64,000 nucleotides of DNA, from contig JASANC010005475.1 in assembly GCA_030248135.1 (NCBI GenBank), forward strand, positions 1 to 64,000, given 5' to 3'. The position numbers and the translations under genes are program-made. Origin of the DNA: Theristus sp. LFF4_11. Lineage: Eukaryota > Nematoda > Chromadorea > Monhysterida > Xyalidae. Below, in pieces: positions 1 to 12,424 of this stretch. The notes beneath the pieces are model-generated. The model did no database searches. It saw only the letters and a program-made list of their open reading frames with translations, and was not told where the DNA came from. Position 1 is the first letter of the stretch, and every line of letters begins with the position of its first letter.

Positions 1-3000
1 AACAAAGAAAGTCAGGCATAACAACACCATTGAGTCAAATGAAAAAAAACTGATCAAAAACAACCGAAAAGAACACTTCAAAGTCCAGTATCAAACTGGC
101 TAGAAGCATGCAAGATATGGTTGCTTTTCCAAAATGCATAGCGTTTTCAGACACCACGCAAGCGTAGTTTAAATTCAATTCATTTACGTCGTTAAACAGC
201 GTATGACAGTGATCAATGTTGACATACGGCATCGCATTAAATGCGAACACATTACGGTTTTTCGCGACGCGTTTAACGCCGAAACCTTGCAAAATTGTAA
301 ATTCCTTCATTCATTTTCAATTCTTACACCACATTCTCGGAAAAACAGAGGTTCGTATCAAATATGTAGCAGCATTTTCCGAAGTAACTCAGCTGCGAGA
401 AACTAAGTGAATATGCGGAAACGGACAGTTTTTTGATGAAAATGGATGAGCTTGCTTCGATAGTAGACATGCACGTTTGAAAATATACGTAGGTGTGGGT
501 GGTCTACCAACAAGTCCATAACAGTACTTATGAATTATTTCAGATAATGTTCTGCAAGTAATATTATTGAAACTTAAACCAAACTCAGACGAAACCACAG
601 ATGCGAAAAAAAGTGAATCATCTTCCAATTTATTTCCAAAGTACAAGCAGAAACTCCAGTGCGATGTTCACAGCTGCTTTCGCTGTGGTGATAGCTTCCG
701 CAGCTGCCAGAAATCGGTGCAAAATAAACACTTTCAGGATATAAAGTTATCTTCAAGTGCTCGAGATTGCTTCTGCGTTGAATCCTAAAACATCAAATCA
801 CATACGCTCAATAAACCAACTGAAATGTTTGTTGAAAAATGATTCGAGTCGCAAGAGCGGAAAGAAATTTGTCTTCAGAATGCCCAGTTTTTTCAATCGA
901 CAAGGGATCTATGGGCGGATGACTCGCTATTTGAATCGAAGGTCGCACATTTTGGTGGAAAATGTACTACAATCAATAACCAAAAATTCAATTTCGATGA
1001 ATAAAGGCTACTTTTAATCCCAATGTAAAAAACAAGATTGCACATATCGCGACGGCAGAGGAAAATTACGCTGTTCTGTTTAGTTATTAAAAAACTGCTG
1101 CAGAACATTTTAGTCTACAGCAATTTATGAATCCGGCATGAGAATGGATTTTGCGTCATTTGTAACCCCATTCTAATCCTCATAATAATTTTATCACGAA
1201 TTAATCACAAACGAACGCCAAGCACAAGGTTGTACGCTTCATTTGCTGAAAAAATTCTCAAAAGCTGTGAAAACCCGTCTTAGTATCAATAATCGCTTAA
1301 TAAAAATAAATACCTAGCAACACCTTTGTCTTGATCGTCGTAAAGGCAACACAGAAGAAACTGATAACACCACAGGCGAATTTTTGTATCACCCGACAAC
1401 CACAAACTACATATACGCTTATGAATGTTATGAGGCGACTTGAAATTGAATTCATGTCAAAAGTATAACTTTTATGATCTTCACAATGCTTTTAGGTCAT
1501 GAAACTAGAACTTCTAAAAACACTTCTAACGTCTGAGCATACAATGTACGTTTTTCTGTTGGTTACTGAAAATTATAGTCTCTGGGGCACAGTTTCCGGA
1601 AATAAAGGACACAAAGGTAAAACTTTATGACCAAAAATTAGCCTTTTCTTGTTAAGATCTTGTCAAGATATATCAGTAAACAGAGAATAAAACGTTGGAG
1701 AGCAGAATTTTATAATTCGACTATAAACATTGTCTATTTTGACACTACAGCATACAAGTGACCAATCTGTTAAAACTTCCGTTCAGCGGAAATAGCTCAT
1801 ACCGGTGCCTTTCACAAATAAAATGTTTATAATGACCATTGAACTATCGAAAATTTGCCAAGGCTGAAGAAAGGAAACCAAACGATAAAATGTAAATTGA
1901 GTGGCCAAGTGTAAAATACATTTATGACAAATTGAATTTAATAAAGCCCTCTCAGGTTTCTCAATCATTTCTTCTCACGATCTATAATTCAGAGCATGTT
2001 GTTCGTTTCTCAAATCGAATCCTTGAAGCATGTCAGGCAAGATTATCGCCAGTACAAAAGCAACAAACAATAAACAATCGAGCAAATTTCTCATCTTACT
2101 CATATTTGGTATTTTTGTCCATTTCAACCTATTCTTTGCAATTGAACACGCCCAAACACTTTGCTTATTTTCGACCAAAATAAATAATAGGGGGCCCATG
2201 GTGCCAGGTCACTGTCATCATGGAACAATGATCCGGTTTGTTACGTCTAGGTAGCTACTGTGGGAATTGGGCCTAAAAAGCTGTGTGCCGAGACTAAATT
2301 TAAATTTTCCACAAGCATTACTTTCTTTGCCCGAAAATAAGTTCTGACTCTGAGCACACTATCAGTGGCATTCAGTTCATTGAAAACTAACTAAAATAAT
2401 CTGTTTCAAGTCCGAAGAACCACGCTTCATAAATTTTCAATCTCATTTCAATTTCAACTTCAATTTAAAACGAGTCACAATGTACATGATTCCTAAATGA
2501 TTCGGTTTAATGTCGTCTTTTTCATTATTCTTCTTCAGTCCGAACCAAACCCAACTTATCAACTCTCCAATGACCAGTGCAATTGCGTTCACTCTTTTTT
2601 AACAATCATTTCATGGTTAATGACTCGTTATGTTGTGGATTGCACTGTGGACTGTGGAAATATGGATACCTCAGAAAACCGTTACTGTAGTCTGGCTGAA
2701 GACGCGATAAGTTAACAGCCTCACACGCACTCAACATGTAGCAAATCTGCCGTCTCTGAAAACCGCAAAAAACCCTATTTTTGTCCGGACCAGCTGAAAA
2801 CAACCCTTCTAGTAGTCAAAACACACATCATAATGAGATGCGGTACAAACTGAATCACACAACATCAAGGCCCAGAATTTTCTGGGTCAAAACATGATGA
2901 ATAATTTAGCTGAAAGCCATATTTAGCAGTCGGATGCTTTTGAGGGCTATTATTTGCTTTGTGTGCCGCTTTTTGACCAGCCTTCACCAACGATTATACG

Positions 3001-4625
3001 GATTCACGCGTGCGTAAATCCGAAAAACCAGCGTAGGCTTTATCCTTTAACGTGCTCATTATGGTACCTTAATATACTTTCGGTTTTCAATATTTCGCTT
3101 AATTTCCCTGCCGATTGCAACAATTGCTTTCCGAAAGCGCGGGCACAGTTGATTTTTCAAAGAAACAAAATCAAAAAAGCAAAACAAGAAACAAATCTGT
3201 AATTAAGTTATGTCACTCACCCAAATCGGTTCGCCCACAATTAATAATAGTTCATCAGTATGGACGGGTCGAAATTCACGGACAACAGTAGCATAAATTG
3301 AATTTGGGGCCTCTGAAATGAGAAAAAAATTAATAAAATACAAAATTTTTCGCCTTCCTGCCAATATGAAAATTACTTGGACAAGAAATCTATTGACGTG
3401 TGAGCTTTGCAAACGAACACAAGCAAAAATCGCGCGTAAAATAGCGGGTGTGACGGTTGAATCATTTTTTACATGAAACAACGAAACAATCATCAAAAAA
3501 TGAAGAACGGAACCGAAAAAAGAAATACCAGATTAATTTGCTAAACTCGGAGAAACTTCAGATGGATGGAAGCAGATAAAATAAAAATTTCCTTCTATCT
3601 CCTGGATATTGTTATGGCTTTGTCTAAAAACGTTTTCTCAAAAAAAACTAGTTTCGTGGTAACACGAGAAAACATACAATAAACAACAAAAACATTGAAA
3701 AAATCATAGAGTAAAAAAACCAAATGCGATCAAATCAAATCAATTTCGGGCAGCGGACGTGACTAAAATTTCAACCGGAGATGTTCAGTAGTGGAAAATG
3801 AAACACGCCAAAAAAGCTACGAATTACATGTATCCGATTAGCAGAAAAAGGCTATTTAGGTGGACGGCACATGTATATCTGTAGATACTGTGTGCAAAAC
3901 ACTAAAGTTACGTGCAACCAATCAACTGAACTATATAAAGGCCATCTGGGGTCATGCAATCGGTGTGCAAATGCAACAAACTTGGAGTGACTGGCAATAA
4001 AACAAGTGTAACATGATAATCATAATCCAATATGTATATATTGGACGATACTATATATATTGAACGCGCACCATACTGTTGCAATTGCACAACCGCAACT
4101 TTCCGTGTTTATTTCTCTTTTCCGAACAGCAGATTTGTCATCTATCTGTCAATACACCTAACCCGCAACAACATGAAACATTGCACAATAAACACGATGA
4201 AGTCAACACGGGCACAACGATCAACTAAAACACAACTACAGGCATGATACACTTGAACGGCCTCGCGCTGCAGGATCAAGGTCGTTTACAACCGCTGACA
4301 CTGCTCGCAATGAATGATGAATAAATCGCGCTCCTGTTAAAATGTACTCACTCATGCCACAATGTATTGCTGGAAGTTTAATGATTGCTTGCCAACACTG
4401 TGAACGTGAACGTGTGGTCCTAAAATAATGCCAGAAAACGCGCACCTTATAGTTATCATAAATACCGAAGATCGAACTACAGATTTAGGGTGTCCCATGA
4501 GGATTTGTAACCTACGTCAGCGAAATTATGTATAATGTTCCATGTCGTTTTATCAACTGCAGAAAAACAAAGAAACTGCTCAGTTTAAAACTATAGTATT
4601 CTTTTCGTGGGCACACTATTGAAAC
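1..4625. other. Mostly non-coding stretch with weak coding hints
   Basis: Apart from one SH3-like exon listed separately, I see no gene that can be assembled here. Between about 36 and 1110 the minus strand has several open segments. The longest, roughly 310 down to 36, has a hydrophobic patch with the residues ATISCMLLASLIL. Splice sites and frames could not be joined convincingly: two frames compete downstream of the acceptor near 286. These may be exons of an unrecognised gene or chance open frames in A+T-rich DNA. Confidence 0.3.
3221..3312 (-). CDS. Isolated exon encoding the start of an SH3-like domain
   Basis: The exon lies between a strong acceptor (tttttctcatttcag) and a strong donor (gtgagt). 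In its only sensible frame (one base is supplied by the previous exon) it encodes about 30 residues that read like the first half of an SH3 domain: a TVVREF start, then an acidic RT-loop stretch with the residues HTDELLLIVGE. The second half (WW...G...FP..YV) was not found nearby. The parent gene is therefore unknown. The nearest upstream coding sequence on this strand is the ankyrin gene at 9.5-10.9 kb, whose last exon has a phase-compatible donor, so an ankyrin-SH3 protein with a roughly 6.2-kb intron is possible but unproven. Confidence 0.45.
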
Positions 4626-4888
4626 ATGTTCCCACGCCTGCCACAATCAACTATCGAAGACATGCTTTCAAATGACATTGAAAAGTTTTCTCAGGTAAGT
4701 AAACTTTTCACTTTTTACTTTCTCAATTTAATAGTAGGTTGCCGTTTCGTCAAGTTTTGCCAGCAATTGAGCTGTGAGAAGTGAGAATTGAAAACTAGAA
4801 CTAGTTTCAGAAAATTTCGATCGTAAGACAACAAATGTATGACGCATCAAAATATTGGTTGAGTAAAACACGACAAACCATAAAATGA
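4626..4888 (+). CDS. Possible 48-residue small protein, two exons
   Basis: I do not recognise this protein. An ATG opens 23 codons that end exactly at a gtaagt donor (exon 4626-4694). A 116-bp intron ends in ctagtttcag, and the second exon (4811-4888) continues in frame for 25 codons to TGA. An AATAAA motif follows near 5034. The product would be about 48 residues, without a signal peptide or membrane span, starting MFPRLPQSTIEDML and ending in a basic segment (SKTRQTIK). It has an amphipathic, coiled-coil-like charge pattern. Support comes only from the two good splice sites and the closed frame. It could equally be part of a longer gene or a chance open frame. Confidence 0.33.
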
Positions 4889-6203
4889 ATTGCAAAGCTA
4901 GAGAACAAAATGCAGTGCAGCAACTGCAAGCTCGCTATTGCACAATACGAATGGGCAAAATTATTGTCTTTTAAATGGATGTACACACCCGAACTGTTTC
5001 AAAGATTCAAGAAAATACCGTGTTCGAACGAATAAAAATATACGACAGTTAATTCATTGAATGAGCGTCGCTTCCGTTTCCGAAAGCCGTGAACGCTCAT
5101 TGGAGATTGCTTTCAGCGAAATCAAAATGTTGACATTGCGCCAGACAGACATCCTCCTCGTTGGGCCATCTGTCATAAAGACATTCAGACATCTAGCGGA
5201 ACACACCCGAAATGTCTTTCAGTCCCAGGCAACAAAACGTTTCATCCCTATCCAAAACGTTAGGTTCTACTCATTAATATTCATATTTGAACAAGCGATT
5301 ATGATTGTCGCTTTTTATCGCAAATGTAAATGACATGTGTAGCCCTAATGGTTTCGTCACACGTTTTCGTCACTGATTTAGGAATAATCACACATTAGAT
5401 TTGGTCCGTTAAGCGACATTTAGCTTATTTTTACACCCCATCGAACAATGGGATTCTTATGGTTTGCTGAATTTTGAAATGGGAAAATCTACACGACCAC
5501 ACCATCTCTGATCGAGAGTGTCCGAATGGGCGCAAGGCAATAATTTCGCAAATGGGCGCAAGGAAGTTCGAGAAACCTCAACCATCCCCTCTAAAAAAAG
5601 TCCAAAATGTATGTCCTCGTGCTAGATGGATGTTACTCTATGATTGCTCCGTACAACTGTTCCAAACAGCAACAACAAACTAATGAACAAAGAACAGTAT
5701 TAGGTCGGTAGTTTCCAGTTGTGTTGGTATGCATGCTGAAAAGCGCATCACAAACCTGAAGTAGAAGCGATACATAAAGCCATTTCCCGAGCATGAATTA
5801 CTATGATGGACCGCACCAAATGACAGGGAGACCGGAGTACACAGGCGAAATAAATATAACGAAAACAGAACGCCCGGAACAACAACACATTTCAAACAAG
5901 CAAACGACTACTACTAGCCTTGTGACGGTTGCGCCTATCAGACTATCCATCTTACATTCCGTCGCTGGGCACGGGCCGCATTACAAAGGTGGTCTAACGG
6001 TCAGTGTGATGGTTAAAAGAAACTACTCGAATAAAGTCATACTGAAAGTGAAATTTTATTTTGTGAACATCATTTCGCCTCTCCTTTTCTCCTACTATGT
6101 ACATGCATGTACGTATGTTCATGTATATTGTATGTGCCATGAAATGGAACTCCACACCAAGCACCGCACATGAGAACACCACAAATGTATATAAAGGTAT
6201 ATA
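4889..6203. other. Gene-poor stretch
   Basis: No coding gene could be supported. A 90-codon open frame from 5061 shows no family motif. Its first 40 bases form an imperfect palindrome (ATGAGCGT...ACGCTCAT), which may explain the openness on both strands. Confidence 0.4.
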
Positions 6204-6659
6204 CCGTATTACCCCCAATAAACCCCCATGGGGGATTAATACGTCAGCGACTTTTAGGGGTGGGGGTTTATTGGTGGGGGGGATTATTGGTGGGGGGGGG
6301 TTTATTATACAAAAATTTCTAGGGGTGGGGTTTTGTTGAAAAATGGCAAAAATACCTTGCATGGCAGGCAAGAAAGTTGCGGAAACTTCTACTTTTCACA
6401 GAGATTTCCTTTTGTAACAGCCTTTTGTGATGAAATTACCATTAACTCATCCATTTGGGGCCTTTGGTAGCACAATTTCACCAATGTCACTGCATTCAGC
6501 CACTGAATTCGCTGGGTATGTGTTTCAAACAGGTTTCCAATTAACCCCCATGGGGGATTATTTGTGGGGGGGGGATTATTTGGAAACTGGTCGGGGGGGT
6601 GGGGGTTTATTGGTGGGGGGGATTAATGGTGGGGGGGGGGTTTAATTGGGGTAATACGG
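6204..6659. mobile_element. G-rich inverted-repeat element (family P), complete copy
   Basis: The two ends are inverted repeats, CCGTATTACCCC at the left and GGGGTAATACGG at the right, extending inward into AATAAACCCCC and GGGGGTTTAATT. TA flanks each end, as expected for a TA-targeting MITE. The interior holds CCCCCATGGGGG palindromes and several runs of GGGTGGGGG type that could form G-quadruplexes, with a unique AT-richer core from about 6320 to 6535. There is no coding capacity. A truncated relative at 49271-49470 shares the left end and the core motif GCATGGCAGGCAAG. Confidence 0.72.
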
Positions 6660-9556
6660 TAATATGGCATACAGATTAAAATAGCATGACCGTACACCAT
6701 CACAATTTTACTCGAAATGTGTGCATGTATGAATGCAACCAAACACAGAAAAGCATGGACAAAAACATCAGCAATGGCGCCCGAAAAACGGCTGTGCGAT
6801 GCTTTCATTAGTCCCGACTGAGAATGAAAAATGACCAAACCTCGATGGTGATGATAACGCACACGCACCGGAGCCAGCAAGCCTGGCGTATTCATAAACT
6901 CAAGAACAATGAAACTCAATGACAGAGTGACCGCACAGAGACGTAATAATAATAAGAATAGTTCACCGGAAGAGACACGCGATTTCTAGCCTGAGGTACA
7001 ACAGTCTATGCGACAACGCAAACATATTTCTCTTGCCTGCACGTTGTAACGTCCGAATATATTTTGAAACGGCATGAAATTTTTAATGGTCACCCTTACA
7101 GGAGCCTGACAGTGTGGTGGGATATAATTCCATGCTGCAACTGGTTACTGAAATAATAACAACACAAAGGGGCCACGGTTACAGAAAATAGCAACAGGAG
7201 TGTACGAACGAATTTTCAAATGCTTCCCAGCCACACGTTTCAGACGGATTTTAAGCTGGAGAACCCATATGGCGGCGGTGTCAGTGATGGTAGAGAGAAT
7301 GGTCACTCTACTCACAATAGTAAATGCTTTTCGGTGCAAGCTGGCACGCAAATATGCGGAGAAACCAAGCCACACCCTTTCTAATATTCAACATAAATAT
7401 GAGAGAAATCCGATTGTTTTGATCGTGAAATCCCTTTGTGGGCACACACACGGCTGCCACATGGAAAACACAACGCCTTAGAAAGGTCATTATGAAGCAC
7501 AGGTGGTGGTGGCTGGCTACTGCATCTGATGAGAGGTTTTTTTACTTGTCATTCAGGTATGACTAAGACGAGCTCTGACGCTTTTTTACGCCTTGCCAGC
7601 GATCAATGATATTGATCACCGCTGCTGAACAAACCGAAACGACAGAATTACAATCACAGACAGATCCGTCTCAAATTACAGATGTGTTTGTTTCGCTTCG
7701 GCCTATTGTTCTCTGAGGTCCTCATGAGGATCGAAATTTGAGACGCTCTTAGAAAACTGGTACAGAAACAACCGCGAAAACAAATTACAAGACCATAAAA
7801 GAACACACAAGTAAGTAAGCCATCGACAGTGTCGCTAGAAAAAATAATTCAGTGTGCAAAATACGTACATAAAAAGAAAACCGACGACAAACCAATGAAC
7901 GTCTACGAATCCCACAAACTAATGGAAAAATCATTCCACAAAATACCAACTAACTAAAAACAATCGTTCGTTGCAAAAAATTAAAACCCAACAAAATGAA
8001 ATAGTACACACTGCGTGGCAAAACCTCATCAAATCTTCGTAAACCCCATTTTTTTGCTTTGAAAATATAACAAAAAACATCACAACATATGAACAGCAAA
8101 ATGAGCTAACCGTAAACTGGCACACCTAGCGATACCCCAAGACGAATGGCGGAAAAAATGAAAGAAAACCAGCGAAAAAAGCAAAAAAAGCCCGTTAAGT
8201 AACACATCAAACATGGTGTTGCAGTTGCAAAGTAAGTTACTTTCTGCTTCCAAATGAAACTCAGAGTCATTCACTTTTTGGTTTGTACGTGTTCTATTCT
8301 GTTCTCTTTGCTTTTTTAAAACAAAGAGAACACAGAAAACAGAATCATCGTCAGAATTTATTGCCGTCAGCTGTTTACAGAAAAATTTTTTACCATAAGA
8401 ACTTTATTTCGTTCACACGGAACGAAAAAAGCTGAAAATATTAATTGATGAGTTGCTAATTTGACGCAAAGAATGATTAGTCGCAATCGATTTGACTATG
8501 CAAAATTGCAACGGAAAAGAAGACAACTTTGAAACAAAGACAAGACACAAGACACCAACTCAAAAAATGTACAAAAACTTTTTTCAGCACAAAGAACCAT
8601 TGAAAAAACGTAAAAACGATCGTCACCAAAAAGATTTGCCTGTAGCTATTTATCTTTGTATCTACCATGAGTCAAAAACACACAACAAAACGAATTACAG
8701 AAAAAAAACAGAATACATGTGCGGAAGCACTGATAACCATTCACTCGCTCAGATATCACAAGGATAGAAACTATATATTCACAAGCAACTAACGTAGATT
8801 ATATCGTCGACACAGAGGGTTCGAAAATGGGAGTAGGAGTTTTGTCCGTTTTAAAACATCGAACCAAAACGAAACGAACAGAGACATTCGCAACATGCGT
8901 AGCAACCCTGTATACAGTAGCGATCGCGTGTGACGCGGGCAAACTAGATATGACGAAATAAAGATGCGAACAAAAGCCAGCAAGGGGTCGCTTAGTATGG
9001 ACCAATTGAATGAACTGGTCAAGAAGAGTGAGTGAGAAAAGGGAGCATTAATGGCTGGGTGGTCAATCCATACGTGCAAAGGTCGATCGTGCGATGAATT
9101 GAAAATGATAATCTCAGGTTTTGGGCCTCAAATATACACATTCAAAACGGTTCATCCTGGTGAAGAGTTCTATGTGCTGAGCGTTTTTAAACAAGATAGC
9201 CCTTTACCACCATAGCAAATTTCAGATTCACATTTGTGTGGACACTGAAAAATCGATCGGTCAAAATGGAACTGCTGACATGATGTGTGGAGTGGCGATT
9301 CTGTTTGGTCAATAAAAAGACAGCAGATCGCACGAAACAAATCATAAATGGAGATCGAAAACGTGTACATTGCACATCGCGGCTATTGTGAAGCGCACAT
9401 TCGCTTATTTGTTTGTGCGGACACGGCAAAACAATAAAACAAGTGCGCCCAAAACAGAGAGGAAAAATGTGTTTGTTCTGCAGATTTCCCCAACAAAGAC
9501 GAAGCTTGATAAATAAAGGCAACCTGTTTATTATATGTAATTTTAACCGGTGGGTG
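6660..9556. other. Gene-poor stretch with small hairpins
   Basis: No gene could be supported. A short inverted pair (CGTCTCAAATT near 7670 and AATTTGAGACG near 7730) and a hairpin around 8293-8337 (TTCTGTTCTCTTTG with CAAAGAGAACACAGAA) are visible. Open frames on both strands at 7145-7480 overlap each other and lack clear splice signals. Confidence 0.4.
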
Positions 9557-10932
9557 TCAATTTACTGCAATGTAGATTTCAGAAAAAAAACATTCACAGA
9601 ATGTACCTTCAATAAGATCTCGGCAAAACTTGATCTGCGGCGTCGACGGCTTCAATCTTCGAATTAAATCGACCGCTGAATAACCGTCCGCGTTCTGAAT
9701 GGATGCGTCGGCTCCAAACTAAACAAAAGTACTGTTGACTACATTAACCACACTGAATAAATGAATGCCGCGAAACGCATTGCTAAGAATTAAAATGTTG
9801 TCAACTTCAGCAAAAACCAACTTACAAATAACATCGCCGCCGTCGTGTCCCACTGACGAGCGCCCAATGCGGCCGTTAACGCGCACGACAAGTCGGCGGT
9901 TGTCAATCCGATGATCGAAAAAAGTCTGTAAATCAAACTCGTCCGACCGGCAGATCCGGCCAGCACCAGTGCTCGCTCAAGATGCGGTGACACCATACTT
10001 GATAGAATCGCTTCCAGAACCTAAAAGAAACCTATATTTTGTGTTTGCTGGCTTTTGTTGTACATGGTCAGATCCATGAATCGAAGCGACTGCATGGAAC
10101 CTTCAACAAAGACATCTCGAAAAAAACATCGATAGCCATAAAACAAACATTCTCTGCGCCAGCCGCACACGCTGAATCGAGCGCTGTTCGATTTTGTCGG
10201 TTTCTAACGTTCGAATTTGCTCCAAACGACAGCAGGAGGCGCACCTTGAAATCGGAATTATGTCAACAAGCTTCAAGATCTATAGCCAATAAAATGAACC
10301 TTTTTTACACCAAACTAATACCGTCTGCAGACGATTGTTTGCGGCTGCGACGTGCAACGGTGTATTACCGTCGTTGTCTCGAATGTCGGGTAACGCTCCA
10401 TTCTGAAGCAGAACGCGCGCCGATCGGCTGGACTGCAGCGCTGCAGCTTGGTGCAGAGCAGTGGTACCTAGAAAAAAGCACAATTAATTGCCGAAACCTG
10501 GACGAAAAGAAAAAATCTCCAGCGCCTACCGTCTTGATCTGGCGAATTTAGATCATTTGAGCATCCGACCACCATCGAGAGCAGCTGGAGATTGTCGATC
10601 GAAGCGGCTTCATGAAGTATTGAACTGCTGAAAACACCAGATCTGTTTTAGGATAACAGGACCAGCGGTTGAAAACGATGCAAACTTACTGTGACATCGA
10701 CTGTTGTTGCTGTTCCTCTTCTCGATCCGATTTGCCACTGCTACCGCCGCTGAACAGATCTGAAAAAAAAACACTTTGTGAAACTGAAATTCGTTCAGTT
10801 ACATTAACGAGACCAACTGTTTTTTTTTCAACAAAATGAACAAAAACTTGAATGGGAAATTTTCGTACCTGAAACGCTCGACGACAGCTTCTTCATTTTG
10901 CTCAGCTGACGGCGTGCTTTTGCAGCAGCCAT
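9557..10932 (-). CDS. Ankyrin-repeat protein, about 244 residues, six exons
   Basis: The exons are 10869-10932, 10690-10759, 10530-10627, 10322-10467, 9826-10020 and 9557-9718. They join in frame and give about 244 residues. The N-terminus is basic (MAAAKARRQLSKMKK), followed by a Ser/Gly segment and a run of glutamates and glutamines. From about residue 46 there are ankyrin-type repeats: ILHEAASIDNLQLLS, then TALHQAAALQ with RVLLQNGALPDIRDNDGNTPLH, and finally FGADASIQNADGYSAVDLI. The third and fourth repeats are degenerate. Ankyrin repeats mediate protein-protein contacts; no partner or localisation signal is evident. In the last exon, reading through gives 14 further residues and a TGA. 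Alternatively a donor (GAAG followed by gtacat, phase 1) could lead to further exons, perhaps the SH3-like exon at 3221-3312. The ATG is the first in frame. Confidence 0.85.
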
Positions 10933-12162
10933 GATGTAGCAACAGTTGAAACAAAAAACAATACGATCGTAAATTTTACACAAAATCTGTTACGCGTAAA
11001 TTGTTCATTCCACCGTTCATGCCATCGAACATAAGTTATCAAAATCGTTTTGAAAACTTTTACATTGTCTGGCACTTATAATAATTGCAATTTCATGCGA
11101 TTATCCATAAGAAGTACAATAGTGTTGTTCGCACCCCTGCTGCTTGCCATGATTATTGTTACTGAGCAAAATCGTTTACTCTACTCTGAACGGAAAAACG
11201 TGGCCTGAAAACAATGAAAACATGTTCAAATTCAGAACAATAAATGAGCGCAACTCACTTCTCGACTTATGATGTTTCAATCGCACCAACACATCTCAAC
11301 TAAACGCAAAGTGAAATAAAGTTAAAGTGCTCTAATGATGATTCAATGAGACGTTCGCATGCGTGCGTTGCTGTCGTCGCTCGACCGTTATTATCATTTT
11401 ATATTGTTATTACAATGGTGTGACGCCCACACCGGCGTTTAAACATGGGCAGGGTTAAAAATCGTGTTGCATACCGTATATCTTCGGTGCTGTGATGCGC
11501 GCCCGCATTTTGTGCGAACGCATACGCAGTCAAACATTCAACAATAAAACGCGCATAAACTCAACAATGTGAAAATATAATAAGCGTTTGCCAGAAAATT
11601 TGTCATCATCAGATTTGACAGTTCAGAAAATATAAGAATACGTTGTTAAAAAATTGAGTTGCACAGAAACAGCCCTCAGACAACCTACATAAGTGTGTAA
11701 AATTTTTGCTTTTTGTCAAACAGTGGGCCATTAAAAAATTGCACAAACAAGTATTGCCTCTTTGCACTGCTTACAAATCCGGCAAGTTTTTACCTGAGAT
11801 AAGAAAAGTTTTGCTCGCAAAAACTACACGTTTAATAAAGTTTTAACGTTGTTGCTAATACTGACTATGGACGCTTGAAACACAAACCAAACAAGAAATA
11901 AAGCAATCAAAAGTTATAGTTGGGTAAGTTTTTTGATGCGCAACGTTTGGATAGGACAAGGTCGTATTTGGTACGCATGGGTTGAGAAGTCAAACGTGTT
12001 TCTCCCAATTAGTACGTCGAAAATTTATGACCGTTTTTGTAAGTTTTAGTTAAACCCAACAAATTGATTATTATGTTTTACGTACACGTTCATTGATCCA
12101 TTGGCCTTCATAATAGAAAGTTTTCAAAAAATTAGACTCAAAATTGAAATTTTGATACAGTA
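10933..12162. other. Intergenic stretch, nothing recognised
   Basis: Upstream flank of the ankyrin gene, probably including its promoter. No open frame or repeat of note was seen. Confidence 0.5.
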
Positions 12163-12424
12163 TGGCCGAATAAATAAGGCAGTATGGCCGAATAAATAAA
12201 TGAAGCGAGATCAGTCGCAGACTGGGAGTTTTTTAAGAATGCCAAGACAATTCCCAATCGCTTGTGCAAATAAGAAAGAATGAATAGAATAGCACGAAGA
12301 ATCAATTAGCTTTAAAAAACATGTCAAATTTGTCACAAAATTGAGTTTCTAAACGTCTTTTTTTTCTCTCAAACTTCGCGTGCTCGTTGCACCCTGACAA
12401 AAAGCTGCCATGTTTACTCGGCCA
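12163..12424 (+). mobile_element. MITE family G (GGCCGA termini), copy 1
   Basis: The ends are inverted: ATGGCCGAATAAA at the left (itself duplicated as a short tandem at 12163-12200) and TTTACTCGGCCAT at the right. The body contains CGCAGACTGGGAG, then a T-rich stretch and TTGCACCCTGA near the right end. Diverged full copies occur at 18089-18362 and, inverted, at 45453-45727, with a right-end fragment at 49490-49556. There is no coding capacity, so it must be moved by a transposase in trans. Confidence 0.72.

Noticed and set aside
10039..10551. 170-codon plus-strand open frame
   Set aside because: Shadow of the ankyrin exons on the minus strand, where splice sites and repeats are clear.
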